Origin: Miscanthus floridulus
Lineage: Eukaryota > Streptophyta > Magnoliopsida > Poales > Poaceae
Length of the DNA stretch: 64,000 nucleotides
Assembly: GCF_019320115.1 (NCBI RefSeq)
Contig: NC_089586.1
Location: 930,001-994,000 of the forward strand
Reading direction: 5' to 3'
The notes under the pieces were generated by a model. It saw only the letters and a program-made list of their open reading frames with translations, made no database searches and was not told the origin of the DNA. The position numbers and the translations under genes were made by a program. Within the stretch, counting starts at the first letter, position 1. Every line of letters begins with the position of its first letter. Positions 32,001 to 43,739 of this stretch are shown here, one piece after another.

Positions 32001-34139
32001 GGGTTATACAGTTGATTGCTCTCTGTCTTGTTTAGACCAGTTTCAGTAAATGTATAATTTCGACCTACTTAACTTGTGAGTCATGCTATGATGGTTATAG
32101 ATGAAATGTAGATAATTTCATAAGCTTTCCAGAATGTTTTCTTGCAAGTCATTTGGATTTGTGTAACTCTAGTTATAGCTAAATCTTGTAGCTGCTGTTT
32201 ACATGTCCAGAAATTAACAGATTCCAATTATAGTTGTTTGCTTGTATATTGCTAAGTGTGGCTCATACCTTTGATGATGGTGGAGTTAGAGTACCTGAGA
32301 TCTTGGGAAACTTGTGTCATGCTTGGTGTTGTCATCTTCTTTGCTATCGCGGGATAAGAAATTGTGCGATATTTAAAGTAGGCAATGCGAAGTGCTGGTG
32401 CATGATTAATGTAACCTTGTGCTTATCTTACTTACGGCATGCGATGCATTGTCTATTGCACTTTCATGTATTCATACACTTGCATATTGCATCTCATCTA
32501 GGTACGCTAGATGCACCACGTGAAGGATGCGATGTTGGAGCCAAACCCGAAGACAGCGTTTGATGGATCTATCCCGAAGATGGAAGGACTAAGCAAGTGC
32601 TAGGACCTAAGATGTCACCAGGACGGTGCAAGCTAACTGAACTGACTTGTGTTGGATCCCAGGCAAGCCCCGGAGCATATTAAGCCTCCTAATTTTCGAA
32701 ATGCAGTTAAAGTATTATTGTTACATATATATATTATTGCATTAAGTTTAGGTGTTGGATGCAAACACTTGCTGCATTGGTTATCCAATCCTTGTCCAGA
32801 TATTGATACCCTGAATCCTATGTAGCTCAGGTTCGTGTAGTGCTTAGCCCTGCTTAAACACGGTAGAAGTCAGGTGATTTCCTGTCACCTGCGAGATATA
32901 GGGACATACATATGGCATGGTTGGCTATATTTGCTATCGTGGAAAAGAACCTGTCTTAATTTGAAATGAAGACCGGGCGGAGGCTTGCCGGTTTGTAGTG
33001 ACTCCGTCTGTGTCGTTTAAGGACTGAATCTTGGAGCCTTTCCTGTTCATGTTGAACGCATGTCTCTCTCTTAGTTGGCCGTGTCCGAAGACCGACCGCG
33101 AAGCCGAGTAGCTCAACTCAGGCCGGGAGTCGATAAGTATAAAGGACGCCTCGGAAGGGAGCCGTAGGCGTGAGTCCAAGGGCAGGTGATTTAAAAGTCC
33201 TGATCGTCCTGGTAGAAGGGTAATCCCTGAGAGCGCTGGCGCTGATCGAACCCACGAATTTGGTTCCTGAGTTGTACCAAAGGTGACCCACGGCTACCCT
33301 TGCAAAGTATGCCAGGGAGAGTTAGGAATACCCCTCAGCTGAGTTGTAATTCGATTCGAGTCGCCGTCTCTCCCGGTTAGTGAGAACTTGACGGGCTTAT
33401 CTCCAAAGTAGATACACCAAATAACATAATGGTTCAGAAATGATGATATGATGATGACAGCCTTATTATACCCGCTATGGTTAATATTGTTTGCTCCTAA
33501 TAAGTGAGTGCTCTAGTACAGGTGCTAATCTAGTGGACAGGTAAATGATGATAAACTTAATGCTAAGTTTAAATTGGGCACTATATTCATAAGCTTTTTT
33601 ATGCAACTATGAAGCTAGCCCACCTCATAAGCCTTGCATGACCCTTGGTGTCCTTTATTTCTAGTTTTGACGGGTAAGTCTAGCTGAGTATCTTCTCGTA
33701 CTCAGGGTTTATCCCACCATGTTGCAGGTGAAGTTCTCGGCCTGTTGAAGATGGTGGCTAACCGCCGGTGGGCTCGGTGATTCTATAGTTACTTCTCGTC
33801 TATATGCTTTTATCGGATGATGTCACTTATGCTAGCAATGTATTTGGAACATATATTAATGTAATCTTTTGAAAGCTATGTTGTTTTCACTAATCGATTT
33901 TGAAACTCAAACGGGTACTTTTAATTGTGAACCCAGTTGTAATATTATTTTCGCTGCAACCCTGTATATGTGATGTGTATTTGCTTAATCACGCGATCTT
34001 GGTTGTGATGTTGATTTACCGAGGTCTTTTGGGACACTCGGCGGACTACCGGGTTTATATGAGTGAAAGTATGCACGTGTCAACGTGTTAGCGGGGACAG
34101 CCGTACTTGATCTTGTATAAATTGGGCGGTTCTGTTATA
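29014..34139 (+). mobile_element. 5.1 kb solo-LTR-like unit (unclassified, non-coding)
   Basis: Starts TGTAACACCCCAGG at 29014 and ends GGGCGGTTCTGTTATA at 34139, with CTTTT on both sides (29009-29013, 34140-34144). The match extends to TACTTTTT if the ends are shifted, so a 5 bp LTR-type or an 8 bp TSD are both possible. The start TGTAACACCCC and the end GGGCGGTTCTG resemble the LTR ends of chromovirus B in this window, which favours a solo LTR, though 5 kb would be very long. No retroelement protein is found. TATA-like boxes occur at 29776 and 34114. 30010-30640 is GC-rich with unconvincing ORFs. Confidence 0.55.
31170..32200 (+). repeat. Degenerate tandem repeat, period about 180-190 bp
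   Basis: The phrase AAAGTTGTAGA-AATTT-ATAAGCTTTC, in worn form, starts near 31179, 31358, 31540, 31732, 31913 and 32103. Between copies a second phrase (TGTATAACTC-AGTTATAGCT) recurs. Spacing is 179, 182, 192, 181 and 190 bp. Copies are too diverged for exact limits. Confidence 0.6.
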
Positions 34140-34197
34140 CTTTTTCAGTCAATGAATAATATTTTTTTCTCACAATAAATCAACTAACATTATTTTT

Positions 34198-34394
34198 AGT
34201 GATGTGCATATGTGTTAATCGATATGGGTAATGGTAACTGCCTCGCAAGCACCGATATGGGTAAGGTAGCTAATTAATCGATGCTAGCCATATGTGTTGC
34301 TGGTGCCTCTTCCGTGATGTGCAGGCAACGTAGCACCGCCTTGGCACCATCAGGCAGCAGCCTTGCCTGCCAGATGCCACTATTTGCGTGAAGG
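34198..34394. other. Unassigned spacer
   Basis: Short unassigned sequence between the broken MITE and the next MITE. Nothing recognised. Confidence 0.4.
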
Positions 34395-34514
34395 GAGTGT
34401 TCGGCCGAACTGAATTCTTTTTACAGTCGGAGCAGTATTTCTTTTTCACAACGTTTCAACGTAAACAGAGTTTCCATGCATGAACAGTAAAATTTTCAGT
34501 CCAGCGGAACACTC
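34395..34514. mobile_element. Small MITE (120 bp)
   Basis: Inverted termini GAGTGTTCGGCCGAACTG and CAGTCCAGCGGAACACTC, with 14 of 18 positions complementary. No clear TSD. Probably hAT-like. Confidence 0.55.
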
Positions 34515-36127
34515 TCGACGGCAGCAAGCTTGCACATGTACAATACATGTGTTCCATGCATGTCAACTGCCGACAGACAGCACAGAACGGGCGCACTGTA
34601 TAGCTCGTATTTATTCGTTTTTTTATACTTGTTTATCTCGCTCTTATTTTTCTCCTGTTGGTTGTTGGTGTTCTGGCGAGGCATCTTTAAAATTGAATTC
34701 ATTTTAATAATTATTATTTAGACACATTTCCGATGTATATGGCCTGCCTTGCCTTTTTAGAATGGTCATTTTATATAGCGCAACACCGTAGCATGAGTTG
34801 CAATTAAACGACATGCAACACTTAGGGCTCGTACAGCGGCCGTCCTTTCCCGTCTCTATCTTGCCAAGTTTACAAAAATCCCCTCCGTTCTACTTAGAGA
34901 CGGTCTCCCCGTCGTCTCGCGAAGCGACGATGAAGGCCCGTGCTCCGAGGCCCAATCGATGGGGTCAGCTGCGCTGTACGACCTCGCCCCCTCGAGTCGA
35001 CGGCGTGCTCGGATCCCACGCGGGCGCTCGTGGTCTCTGCATTGGGCGCACGCGGGATGTACTGCGCGGCAAAATCCATCTCCAGCATATGTCCTCGGTG
35101 TCCTCGATCTCGTCCCCCATCCCCATCGGTCCTTCTTCAGCACCGGCCACCAGCATCCTCGTCGCCGGTGTCGCCCGAGATGTCTGCGTTGTCGTCGGCA
35201 AGGAAGAGCAATGACTTGGCCTCAGCTAGGAACGACAAGGGCGTGGCAACAACGGCCTACTCCATAGATGCATCTGCCGGAGGTGGGTTTTCATTCCTCA
35301 CTTCACCATCTCTAGCTTGATAGGATGCAACTAGCGGTGATCCGATTTCGCTTGCATTTGGGCGTTCAGCGCCTGGGACCATCATGGTAATCAAAGCACT
35401 TGTAATTATGGACTGCTTTCCTGAATTATGCAAAATCGTTGTGGACTGCTTTCCTGAATTATGCCAACTATGAATTCAATGTCTTGTATAGAGAACTCTG
35501 AATGGCCATGGGCTGCTAGGTTTTGACCATGCAGTTGCTCCTTCGACTTCAAACTGTTGTTGCTTCTGAAAAGAGCTCTTTTCTTTGTTCTGTGTCCCTG
35601 CTCAGGTTTCTACATATTCAGTAACTCTGAATTTTGAGCACCTACCAGCTGTTCTGTTTCCGTATCGACATGCTATTGTCACATGCTAGCACAGAAACAA
35701 TATACTTCCTATACTATCCTTCACCTTTGACAAGTTTAGCAAAATTCAGGAAGAAGCTAATGCAAACCGCATCAAGTACTAGAACTGCAGCATAAGTTAT
35801 CATCCTAGAAGCTTGAATGTTGTCTGAAAACTGAAGCCAAATATGCTATCTGAAAACTGAAGTTTGGGACTGAATTTTGCTACGTACTAAATATTACTGT
35901 TTCATATTAGTCTGAAAACAAGTAACATCTGTTCATTCAAGCAATAAAAGGGGAAGCTTCTTCAGTACACTGTAACGTAAACGGAACACAATATGACATG
36001 GGTTACTATCTTGCTGATAAAATATATCAAAGCTCGGCCAACACAAAGGAAACTCAAGAAGGATCTAATCAAGCACATATGGCAACACTATGAAAACAAA
36101 GGAAATTAGACAAAAGGCGTTGCAACT
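34515..36127. other. Intergenic with a GC-rich exon-like stretch, no assigned gene
   Basis: 34860-35320 is GC-rich with overlapping open frames on both strands (for example 34798-35214 plus and 34965-35201 minus) and a possible donor GGTGGGTTT at 35283. It may be a captured or decayed first exon; I cannot name it. 35330-36127 is AT-rich and shows nothing I recognise. Confidence 0.35.
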
Positions 36128-37454
36128 TGTCAGGGACCAATACTAGGGTACCCGAAGAGAACGAGCTAATGACCATCAACATTGATTCATCCGAGCAGTC
36201 AAAAGCGTGACTACAACTCCAACCGACCCCCAGGTGCACGGGCTCCACCTCGCCCGACCCCGAGGCCGCGGGCTCCGTCTCGTCCGATCTCTGTGGGCGG
36301 GCTTCGTCTCATCCGACCCTGAGGCCACGGGCTCCGTCTCGCCCGACCTCTGGGGGTGGGCGCCGCCTCGCCCGACCCCGAAGCCGCGGGCTCCGTCTCG
36401 CCCGACCTCTGGTGGCGGGTTCCGCCTCGCCCGACCCCGAGGCCACAGGCTCCGTCTTGCCCGACCTCTGAGGGCAGGCTCCACCTTATCCGATCTCGAG
36501 GCCGCGGGCTCCACCTCGCCAGACCCAGAGGCTGTGGGCTCCGCCTCGCCTGATCTCTGGGGACGGGCTCCGCCTCGCCCGACCCCGAGGCGGCGGGCTC
36601 CGCCTCACCCAACCCCTTGGGTGCGGGCTTTGTCTCGCCCGATCCCTTGGGTGCGGGCTCCGTCTCATCCGACGAAGACCCATACCGCCGCCGACCTCTC
36701 TAGGTCCAAGCGTATGGGCCCGAGTCAAAACTCTGACCCCAGGGAAGGGACTGGCATGCCTCGATGTAACCCGTGGCCATGTCAGGCCATACCTAAGGGT
36801 TCACATCAAGAACAGCGTCGGGCGTGCCGGTGCTATTCTATCCAACCATCGTATGAACGATGACAGGTGCGTCAGTTTACCACGACATCCGCCGGGGGCG
36901 GGATGGAACACCATGACCGACAGAAAACACCTGCGCATGGCGTCAGTGATGGATAGGACCGCAACGTGGAGTTATCATTGTTGACATCTATAGGATCGGT
37001 GGGATCCACATGAAGGAGAACAAGGACTCGGCGATCCTGAAGGCCTTCTTCTCTCTCTCGTTCTTCTCCTTTCCTCCGCTGTAACCCATACTCTCTCTTG
37101 GCCTATAAAAGGGAAAGTAGGGCGTCCCATGAAGGGGATCGACCGACCAACCCTTGGAAACCAGATCGATCCAGATCCGCACAAAAGCACAACACGTACA
37201 CACGTTGAGCAACACTCGAGCTCTTAGCATCCGTTCACTCCTTTCACCAGAGACTTGGGATCCTTTCCCTCTCTCGCCTATTTGTAACCCCTACTATAAA
37301 CTTTCAGTGCTAGTAACATGAGCAGCAGCGATGACCTAGACGTAGGGACTTTCTGCCTAAACCAATATAAACCTTGTGTCCTCTAAGCACACCATCCGAG
37401 CTAGACGCACAATACTAGAAATTTACTCGTCAGTGGTAACTTGAAACATCGACA
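36128..37454 (+). repeat. 5' LTR of element A (1,327 bp)
   Basis: Begins TGTCAGGGACC and ends GACA, a short perfect inverted repeat (TGTC/GACA). It contains a 30 bp minisatellite (36240-36675) and a TATAAAAGG box near 37105, followed by conserved sequence to the end. The LTR drives and ends the element's transcript. Confidence 0.92.
36240..36675 (+). repeat. 30 bp minisatellite in the 5' LTR of element A
   Basis: About 14 units of the form GGGCTCC-CCTCGCCCGACC-CGAGGC-GC, in exact 30 bp register over most of the array (unit starts 36240, 36270, 36300, 36330, 36360). All six frames are rich in Pro/Arg/Ala, which produces long false ORFs on both strands. Confidence 0.93.
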
Positions 37455-39690
37455 GTTGGCGCGCCAGGTAGGGGCCTTTTGCGCGTCTTAATGTCCACAC
37501 TAGGCCTTAGATGGCTAGTCACGGTGCAGCTGAGTCTTGGGCGCGCACGTGCGCTTTGAGAACCTGAACTTCATCATCACAATGGAGGGAGGGTTGGCGT
37601 AGGCTTTCGCCGCCGTCCAACCTCTCCACTCCGCCGGACTCAACACGATCGCTAAGGCGCTTGAGGAGCTACAGCTGCACACACTGAAGGCCCATGCCCC
37701 CAGGAGCGACCAGCTCCTCGGCTTCGACTATGGGAGGTTAGAGCGCTAGCTCGACGCCTTCCTAGGACCCCGACCATCCTAGGAGGACCTGCACCACCTC
37801 ACCTTCTCGTTCACCAACGTCATGATGCAGCTTATGGGAGGAGAGCCGCTCTCCCTAGAATACCTCATCTAGAGCTCCCGACAGCGCTCCTATTCGGTCT
37901 CCGCAACTCCGTAGAGACCTTTGGCCACCTTGTGGGCGCAACGCACGCCTCCATCCCCTCGAATGATGAGTTTGGGGATGACCGAATATGTTGCGGAGTC
38001 TTTCCATGAGCTCCTCGCGGAGAAACGGAGTCACCCTCCAACTCCTAGACTCTAGCAGGGGGAGCATCACCCCTCAGCGTGAATAGTTTCATGGCGGGTA
38101 CCCTTGAGGGACACAGTCCCCAAAAGCATCCACGTGAGGGAGATGCTACCCCAACAAACTGACCTCGACTGATGAAGGTCGAGGGGGATAGCAGGGACCC
38201 CACTCGCCTAGGTGGAGCAAGCTGAAGTCCCGACACCAAGAGCTCAAGGAGCCTGACTCCAGCTCGAACAGGACACGTGCAAAGCTCGAGTGAGAGATCG
38301 AGCAGCCATGGAGACGGTGGCAGTGCTGCACAGCACCGTGGCCCCATGACATGTTAATCCGCGAGGATCATCGAGGGACAGATGAAGGCCCTCCCACACT
38401 TCACCCGAGGCGAAGCCAGAACATCGCTAGCTATGGGCGGCCTCGCTCTGGGGGCTTCCGAGGCCCACAACGCTCGAGGATCGATGGACCCATCACAAGA
38501 TTCGCACGCCACTGGAGCATGCGGTGGCATAGTAGGCCGAGAACTCGCTGTCCCGATGACATGAGCTCGACGCTAGCCAGCACACGCCCTTAGAGCGACC
38601 CAATAAGGATATGTTAGTCCACCAGGTGGGGCAAGGTGGCGAGCCATGTGCCGTGGTCCTATTGCATGGGCGTCTCGGCCGCAACCGTGACACGCGCGAC
38701 ACCCTCGATGCCCGCAGGTGTGCCCGCTGCGATGCGAGGGAGGGGGCTAGCCATGGCTACCACCCTCGTCATGGCGGACGCTACGATAGCGGTGAGGACC
38801 GAAGCCTGACCTTGACTTGCCAGGACCTCAGGCGTTTGGCCGACACATTCTCAACGTCGCCTTCCCACCGTGGTACCGACCATCGGCCAACATCTAGAAA
38901 TACTCTAGGGAAACAAACCCTCGACCGTGGCTCGAGGATTATCGGCCTGCTTGCCAAGCTAGTGGGGCGGATAATGATGATTTTATTATCCGCAACCTTC
39001 CATTGTTCCTTGCCGATTCGGTGCGAACGTGGTTGGAACACCTTCCACCCAACAGAATTCAAAGTTGGGCGGACCTAAAAGAGATTTTTGTGAGAAACTT
39101 ATAGGGCGCATACACGCGTCTTGGGAACCCATGGGATCTCATAAACTATCGATAGAAGTCCAGGGAAACCCTTCGTGGGTACATCCAGTGCTTCTCCCTA
39201 TAGTGCAACGAGCTGCCCAACGTCGCCGACGCCGACATCATAGGAGCCTTCCTGTCCGGGATCACTTGCGAGTCCCTAGTTCACAAGCTAGGACATAAGG
39301 GCATGTGAAACACCAAGGAGCTCCTCAACATCACCACTAGCCAAGCCTTGGGCGAGGAGGCGGTTGAGGTGATTTTTGATCACCTTGAAGGCAAGGCGAA
39401 GTGGGACGAGGACGCTGACAAAGGTGCCTCCAACCATCCTAGCAAGAAGAAGAACAAGTAGCGGTGCGAGGGCTCGCTCATGGCCCCCACCAACCGTAAG
39501 GGGGGTCAAAAGCCCACCGAAGGCACCCCAAACCACTTTGAGAAGCTGCTCAAAGGGCCATGCATGAACTATGCCTTCCCCGTGAAGCATCTATACAAGG
39601 ATTGTGGCCTCATGAGGTGGTTCTTGTCCAGAGGCTCCAACAAGGGTGAGCATAGGGGGGACCCCAAGCCAGCCACAGATGACGCCGAGG
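37455..39690 (+). pseudogene. Element A gag (decayed)
   Basis: The gag region can be followed by comparison with copy C. Traces include the retrotransposon gag core around 38960-39130 (AACGTGGTTGGAACACCTTCC, which encodes the typical W-L-x-x-L-P motif) and a Lys-rich end near 39430. The reading is broken by stops and shifts. Gag would form the particle that packages element RNA. Confidence 0.75.
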
Positions 39691-42600
39691 GGAAGGACAT
39701 CGGCTTTCCAATGCTAGACGGTTGCCTCATGGTCTTTGGAGGGTCGATGGCCTACGACTCTAAGCTCCACCAGAAGCTTGCATGCCATGAGGTCTACATG
39801 GCCGAGTCGGCCACGCCTACCTTCCTTCGATGGCCAGAGTCCGCCATAACCTTTGATTGGATTGACCACCCAGAAAGCATCCCACAGCCGGGAAGATATC
39901 CACTCATGGTCAACCCGATTATCGACATGAAGTGGCTCACCAAGGTGATGATGGATGGAGGCAGCGGCCTCAACATGATGTATGCTAAAATGCTCGATGC
40001 CATGGGCATCAACCGAGCGCGCATCTAGCCAACCGGGGCACCTTTGCACATCATCGTGCTAGGAAAACAGGCCGTGCCACTTGGGTAGATCGATCACCCC
40101 ATCACCTTTGGGGATCCAACCAATTATAGGACAGAGACATGATGCTAGGTTCCACAGAACCTACCACGCCATCCTAGGACGTCCATGCTATGCGAAGTTC
40201 ATGGCTGTCCCCAACTACACCTATCTAAAGTTGAAGATGTTGGGTCCATATGGGGTCATCACCATCGGCACCTCCTTATAGCGTGCCTATGAGTGCGAGG
40301 TCGAGTGTTGCGAACATGCCACGACAATCATCGCCTCCAAAGAGCTTGCAGCCATTAGGAAGGAGGTCATCGAAGAGGCACCCGACCCCAAGCGGTCAGC
40401 CAAGTCTTTCAAGCCTATGGAGGGTGCCAAGGAGGTCCTCATAGACCCCAACAGCTCCAAGGGCAAAGTGGTGCGCATTGGCACCATGCTTTCCTCTAAA
40501 TAGGATAGTGCGCTCGTCGACTTCCTCCATGCCAATAGAGACATCTTTGCATGGAGACCCCTAAACATGCCAGGCATTCCAAGAGAAGTCGCCGAGCATG
40601 CCTTAAAGATCATGGTAGGCCCCAAACCGGTGAAGCAGCTCCTACGTCGCTTCGACGAGGAGAAACGCAGGGCCATTGGTAAGGAGATCGTGAATCTTTA
40701 GGCGGCTAGGTTCATCAAGGAAGTATACCACCCTGAGTGGTTAGCCAATCCCGTTCTTGTACGAAAGAAGAGTGGGAAATAGAGAATGTGTGTTGACTAC
40801 ATGGGTCTCAACAAAGTGTGTCTAAAGGATCCGTTTCTTTTGCCACGCATAGACCAAGTAGTCAACTCGACCTCAGGGTGCGAAACCCTTTGCTTCCTTG
40901 ATGCGTACTCCGGGTACCATCAAATTACGATGAAAGAGTTTGACCAGCTTGTGACATCTTTCATCACCCCATTCGGATCGTTCTGCTATGTCACAATGCC
41001 ATTCGGTCTAAAAAACATGGGGCTACGTACTAGCGTTGTATGCTCAAGTGTTTCGAGGACCTCATTGGGCGAACCATTGAGGCCTACGTGGATGACATCG
41101 TGGTCAAGTCTAAACAGGCTGACCAGGTCGTAGCTGACCTAGAGCAGACCTTTGCGAAACTCTGAGCAAACGACATTAAGCTCAAACCCGAGAAGTGTGT
41201 TTTTGGGGTCCCATGGGGTATGCTGCTGGGTTTTATCATCACCGAGCGTGGCATCGAAGCCAACACAAAAAGATCTTAGGATCACAAGGATGGGCCTGAT
41301 TCAGAACATGAAGGGGGTACAACGAGTTACATGGTGCCTCGTCGTGCTCAGCCGCTTTATCTCACGCCTCTGCGAATGAGGTCTTGCCCTCTATCGGCTC
41401 CTAAAGAAGGCTGCCCATTTTGAATGGACACCTAAGACCTAGGAGGCACTTGACATGGTCAAGCACCTTCTGATGAAGGCCCCGATCTTGGTCCCTCCAA
41501 CCGACGGAGAACCGCTTCTGCTCTACATTGCGACCACCATGCAAGTGGTCAGCGCTGCCCTGGTGGTAGAGCGAGAAGAAGAGGGACACGCCCTCAAAGT
41601 GCAGCATCCCATGTACTTCATTAGCGAGGTCTTGTCTGATTCCAAGACCCGCTACCCCCAAATTTAGAAGCTCCTATACGCCGTCCTTATCATCAAGAGG
41701 AAGTTGCGTCACTACTTTGAGTCACATCTAGTGACAGTTGTGATGTCCTTCCCCCTCAGTGAGGTTGCCCAAAACTAGGATGCCACAGGAAGAATCACGA
41801 AGTGGGCACTTGAACTGATGGGTCAAGGCATTTCATATGCCCCCCGGATGGCTATCAAGTCCCAAGTGCTGGCTGATTTCGTTGCAGAGTGGATCGAGAT
41901 CCAAATGCCACCAGCGGTCATCGACCAAGAGTGTTAGACGATGTACTTTGATGGATCACTGATGAAGAAAGGCGCCGGCGTGGGGCTGGTCTTCATTTCG
42001 CACTTTGGGGTATGCATAAGGTACATGGTTCACCTCCATTTCCCCCCTCCAACAATGTGGCTAAGTATGTGGCACTCATCAACGGCCTATGTATCGCCAT
42101 TGAGTATTGTATCTAATGGATTAACATCTGAGGTGACTCCCATCTGGTCATCGACCAAGTCATGAAGGAATCAAGCTACCACAATGCCAAGATGGCTGCA
42201 TATTGCTGAGAAGTCTACCAGCTGGAGGACAAGTTCAATGGTCTCGAGCTTAATCACATTCTAAGGCGTCTCAATGAGGTGGCCAACACAATGTTGAAAA
42301 TGGCATCCGGCCAAGAGTCGGCACCGACAGGCATCTTCTCCAATGATCAGTACAAGCCCTCGATTCACTACGAGGAGCTAGAACAAGCCAATAATAGGCC
42401 ACCTGCCCTAGGCTCGGGGGCTAACCAGCCGTCGGCTCCATCTAACCCTAAAGTCATGGAGCTTGACGAGGATCCAGCAACAGAGCCCGACCCTCTAACC
42501 GACTGGAGGATGCCTTACCTCGACTACCTCCTTCATGAGGCGCTGCTGATAGACAAAATGGAGGCTCGACGGCTCACGCATCGCACCAAGTCCTTTGTCC

Positions 42601-43730
42601 TTATTAAGGGCGAGCTCTACAGGCAAAGCCAAACCGGGATGCTGCAGCGCTACATCCCAATTGAATAAGGGAAGTAGTTGCTGAGCGATATCCATGGTAG
42701 GGTTTGTGGTCACCATGCTACGCCTAAGACCATGGTGTAAATGCATTCTGACAGGGCTTATACTGGCCAACCGTAGTAGCCGACGCTGAACAGATTGTGC
42801 GCACCTGCGAAGGGTGTCAATACTACACTCGGTAGACCCACCTGCTAGCCCAAGCACTCCAAATGATCCCTATCACATGGCCATTCATGGTCTAGGGGCT
42901 CAATCTTGTTGGACCTCTCAAGAGGGCACCTAGGGGCTATACGCACTTGCTTGTCGATGTAGACAAGTTTACAATGTGGGTAGAGTTTCGATCGATCTCC
43001 ACGATCAAGTTCAAGCAAGCCATGCTATTCTTCCTTGACATCGTCCATCACTTTGGAGTCCCAAACTCCATTATCACAGACAACAATACATAGTTCACCG
43101 GAAAGAAGTTCCTTTGATTCTTCGATGAATACCACATCCATGTCGATTGGGCCATTGTGGCGCACCCCCACATGAACAGGCAGGTCGAGCACACGAACGA
43201 CATGGTCCTACAAGGCCTCAAGCCTAGGATCTTCAACCGGTTGAACAAGTTTGGTGGATGATGGGTCATGGAACTTCCCATGGTGCTCTGGAGCCTGAGG
43301 ACGACCCTAAGTTAGGCCACCAACTACACGCCATTCTTCATGGTCTATGGTTTGGAGGCTGTCCTCCCGACCAACCTCGACTATGGAGCGCTAAGGGTTA
43401 GGGCGTATGACGAACAGGGAGCCGAGGCATCACTTGAGGATGCCATGGACCAGCTAGATGAAGTGCGCAATGTTACCCTCCTCCGCTTGGCCAAGTACCA
43501 GCAAGTGTTGCACCGATACCATAGCCGTTGAGTGCGGGGTCTTGCCTTCAACGTCGGGGACTTGGTGCTCCACCTTGTCCAGAGCAACAAGAACCACCAC
43601 AAGCTCTCTCCACCATGGGAGGGACCATATGTCATCGTGGAGGTGCTTTGACTAGGCACCTACAAGCTCAAGACCATCGACGACGAAGTCTTCGTCAATG
43701 CTTGGACTACGTCGCTTTTACCCTTAATAT
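39690..43730 (+). pseudogene. Element A pol: protease, RT, RNase H, integrase (decayed)
   Basis: Aspartic protease at 39945-40030 (MMDGGSGLNMMYAKMLDAMG, active D-G-G-S). RT at 40700-41260: MCVDYMGLNKVCLKDPF, then a one-base loss near 41020, then AYVDDIVVKSK at 41087-41119 with the YVDD catalytic pair. RNase H about 41450-42270. Integrase about 42680-43700: the zinc finger is worn; the first catalytic Asp is replaced by Asn (GLNLVGPL near 42900), the second is kept (ITDNNT near 43075) and Glu is kept (QVEHTND). The C-terminal part is 43340-43720. Many stops. No active enzyme can come from this copy. Confidence 0.88.
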
Positions 43731-43739
43731 ATGAACACG

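Larger units (their letters stand above)
28982..34197. mobile_element. hAT-like MITE, split by the 5.1 kb LTR-like unit and truncated at its right end
   Basis: 28982-29013 reads TCCTGTTCGCTTGGCTTATAAGCAG..., and 34140-34197 continues with CAGTCAATGAATAATATT and TCTCACAATAAATCAACTAA, the interior of the same common grass MITE type. The right terminal inverted repeat is not seen. The broken MITE fixes the limits of the insertion. Confidence 0.6.

Noticed and set aside
29014..34139. Helitron as explanation for the 5.1 kb unit
   Set aside because: Both sides carry the same CTTTT, and the ends lack TC...CTRR with a hairpin; Helitrons make no TSD.
34798..35320. Possible host gene exon
   Set aside because: Open frames on both strands in GC-rich DNA and one possible donor are not enough; no protein family recognised.
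36176..36863. ORFs of up to 218 codons in the LTR of element A
   Set aside because: They are readings of the 30 bp minisatellite, open in several frames on both strands because the unit length is a multiple of three.
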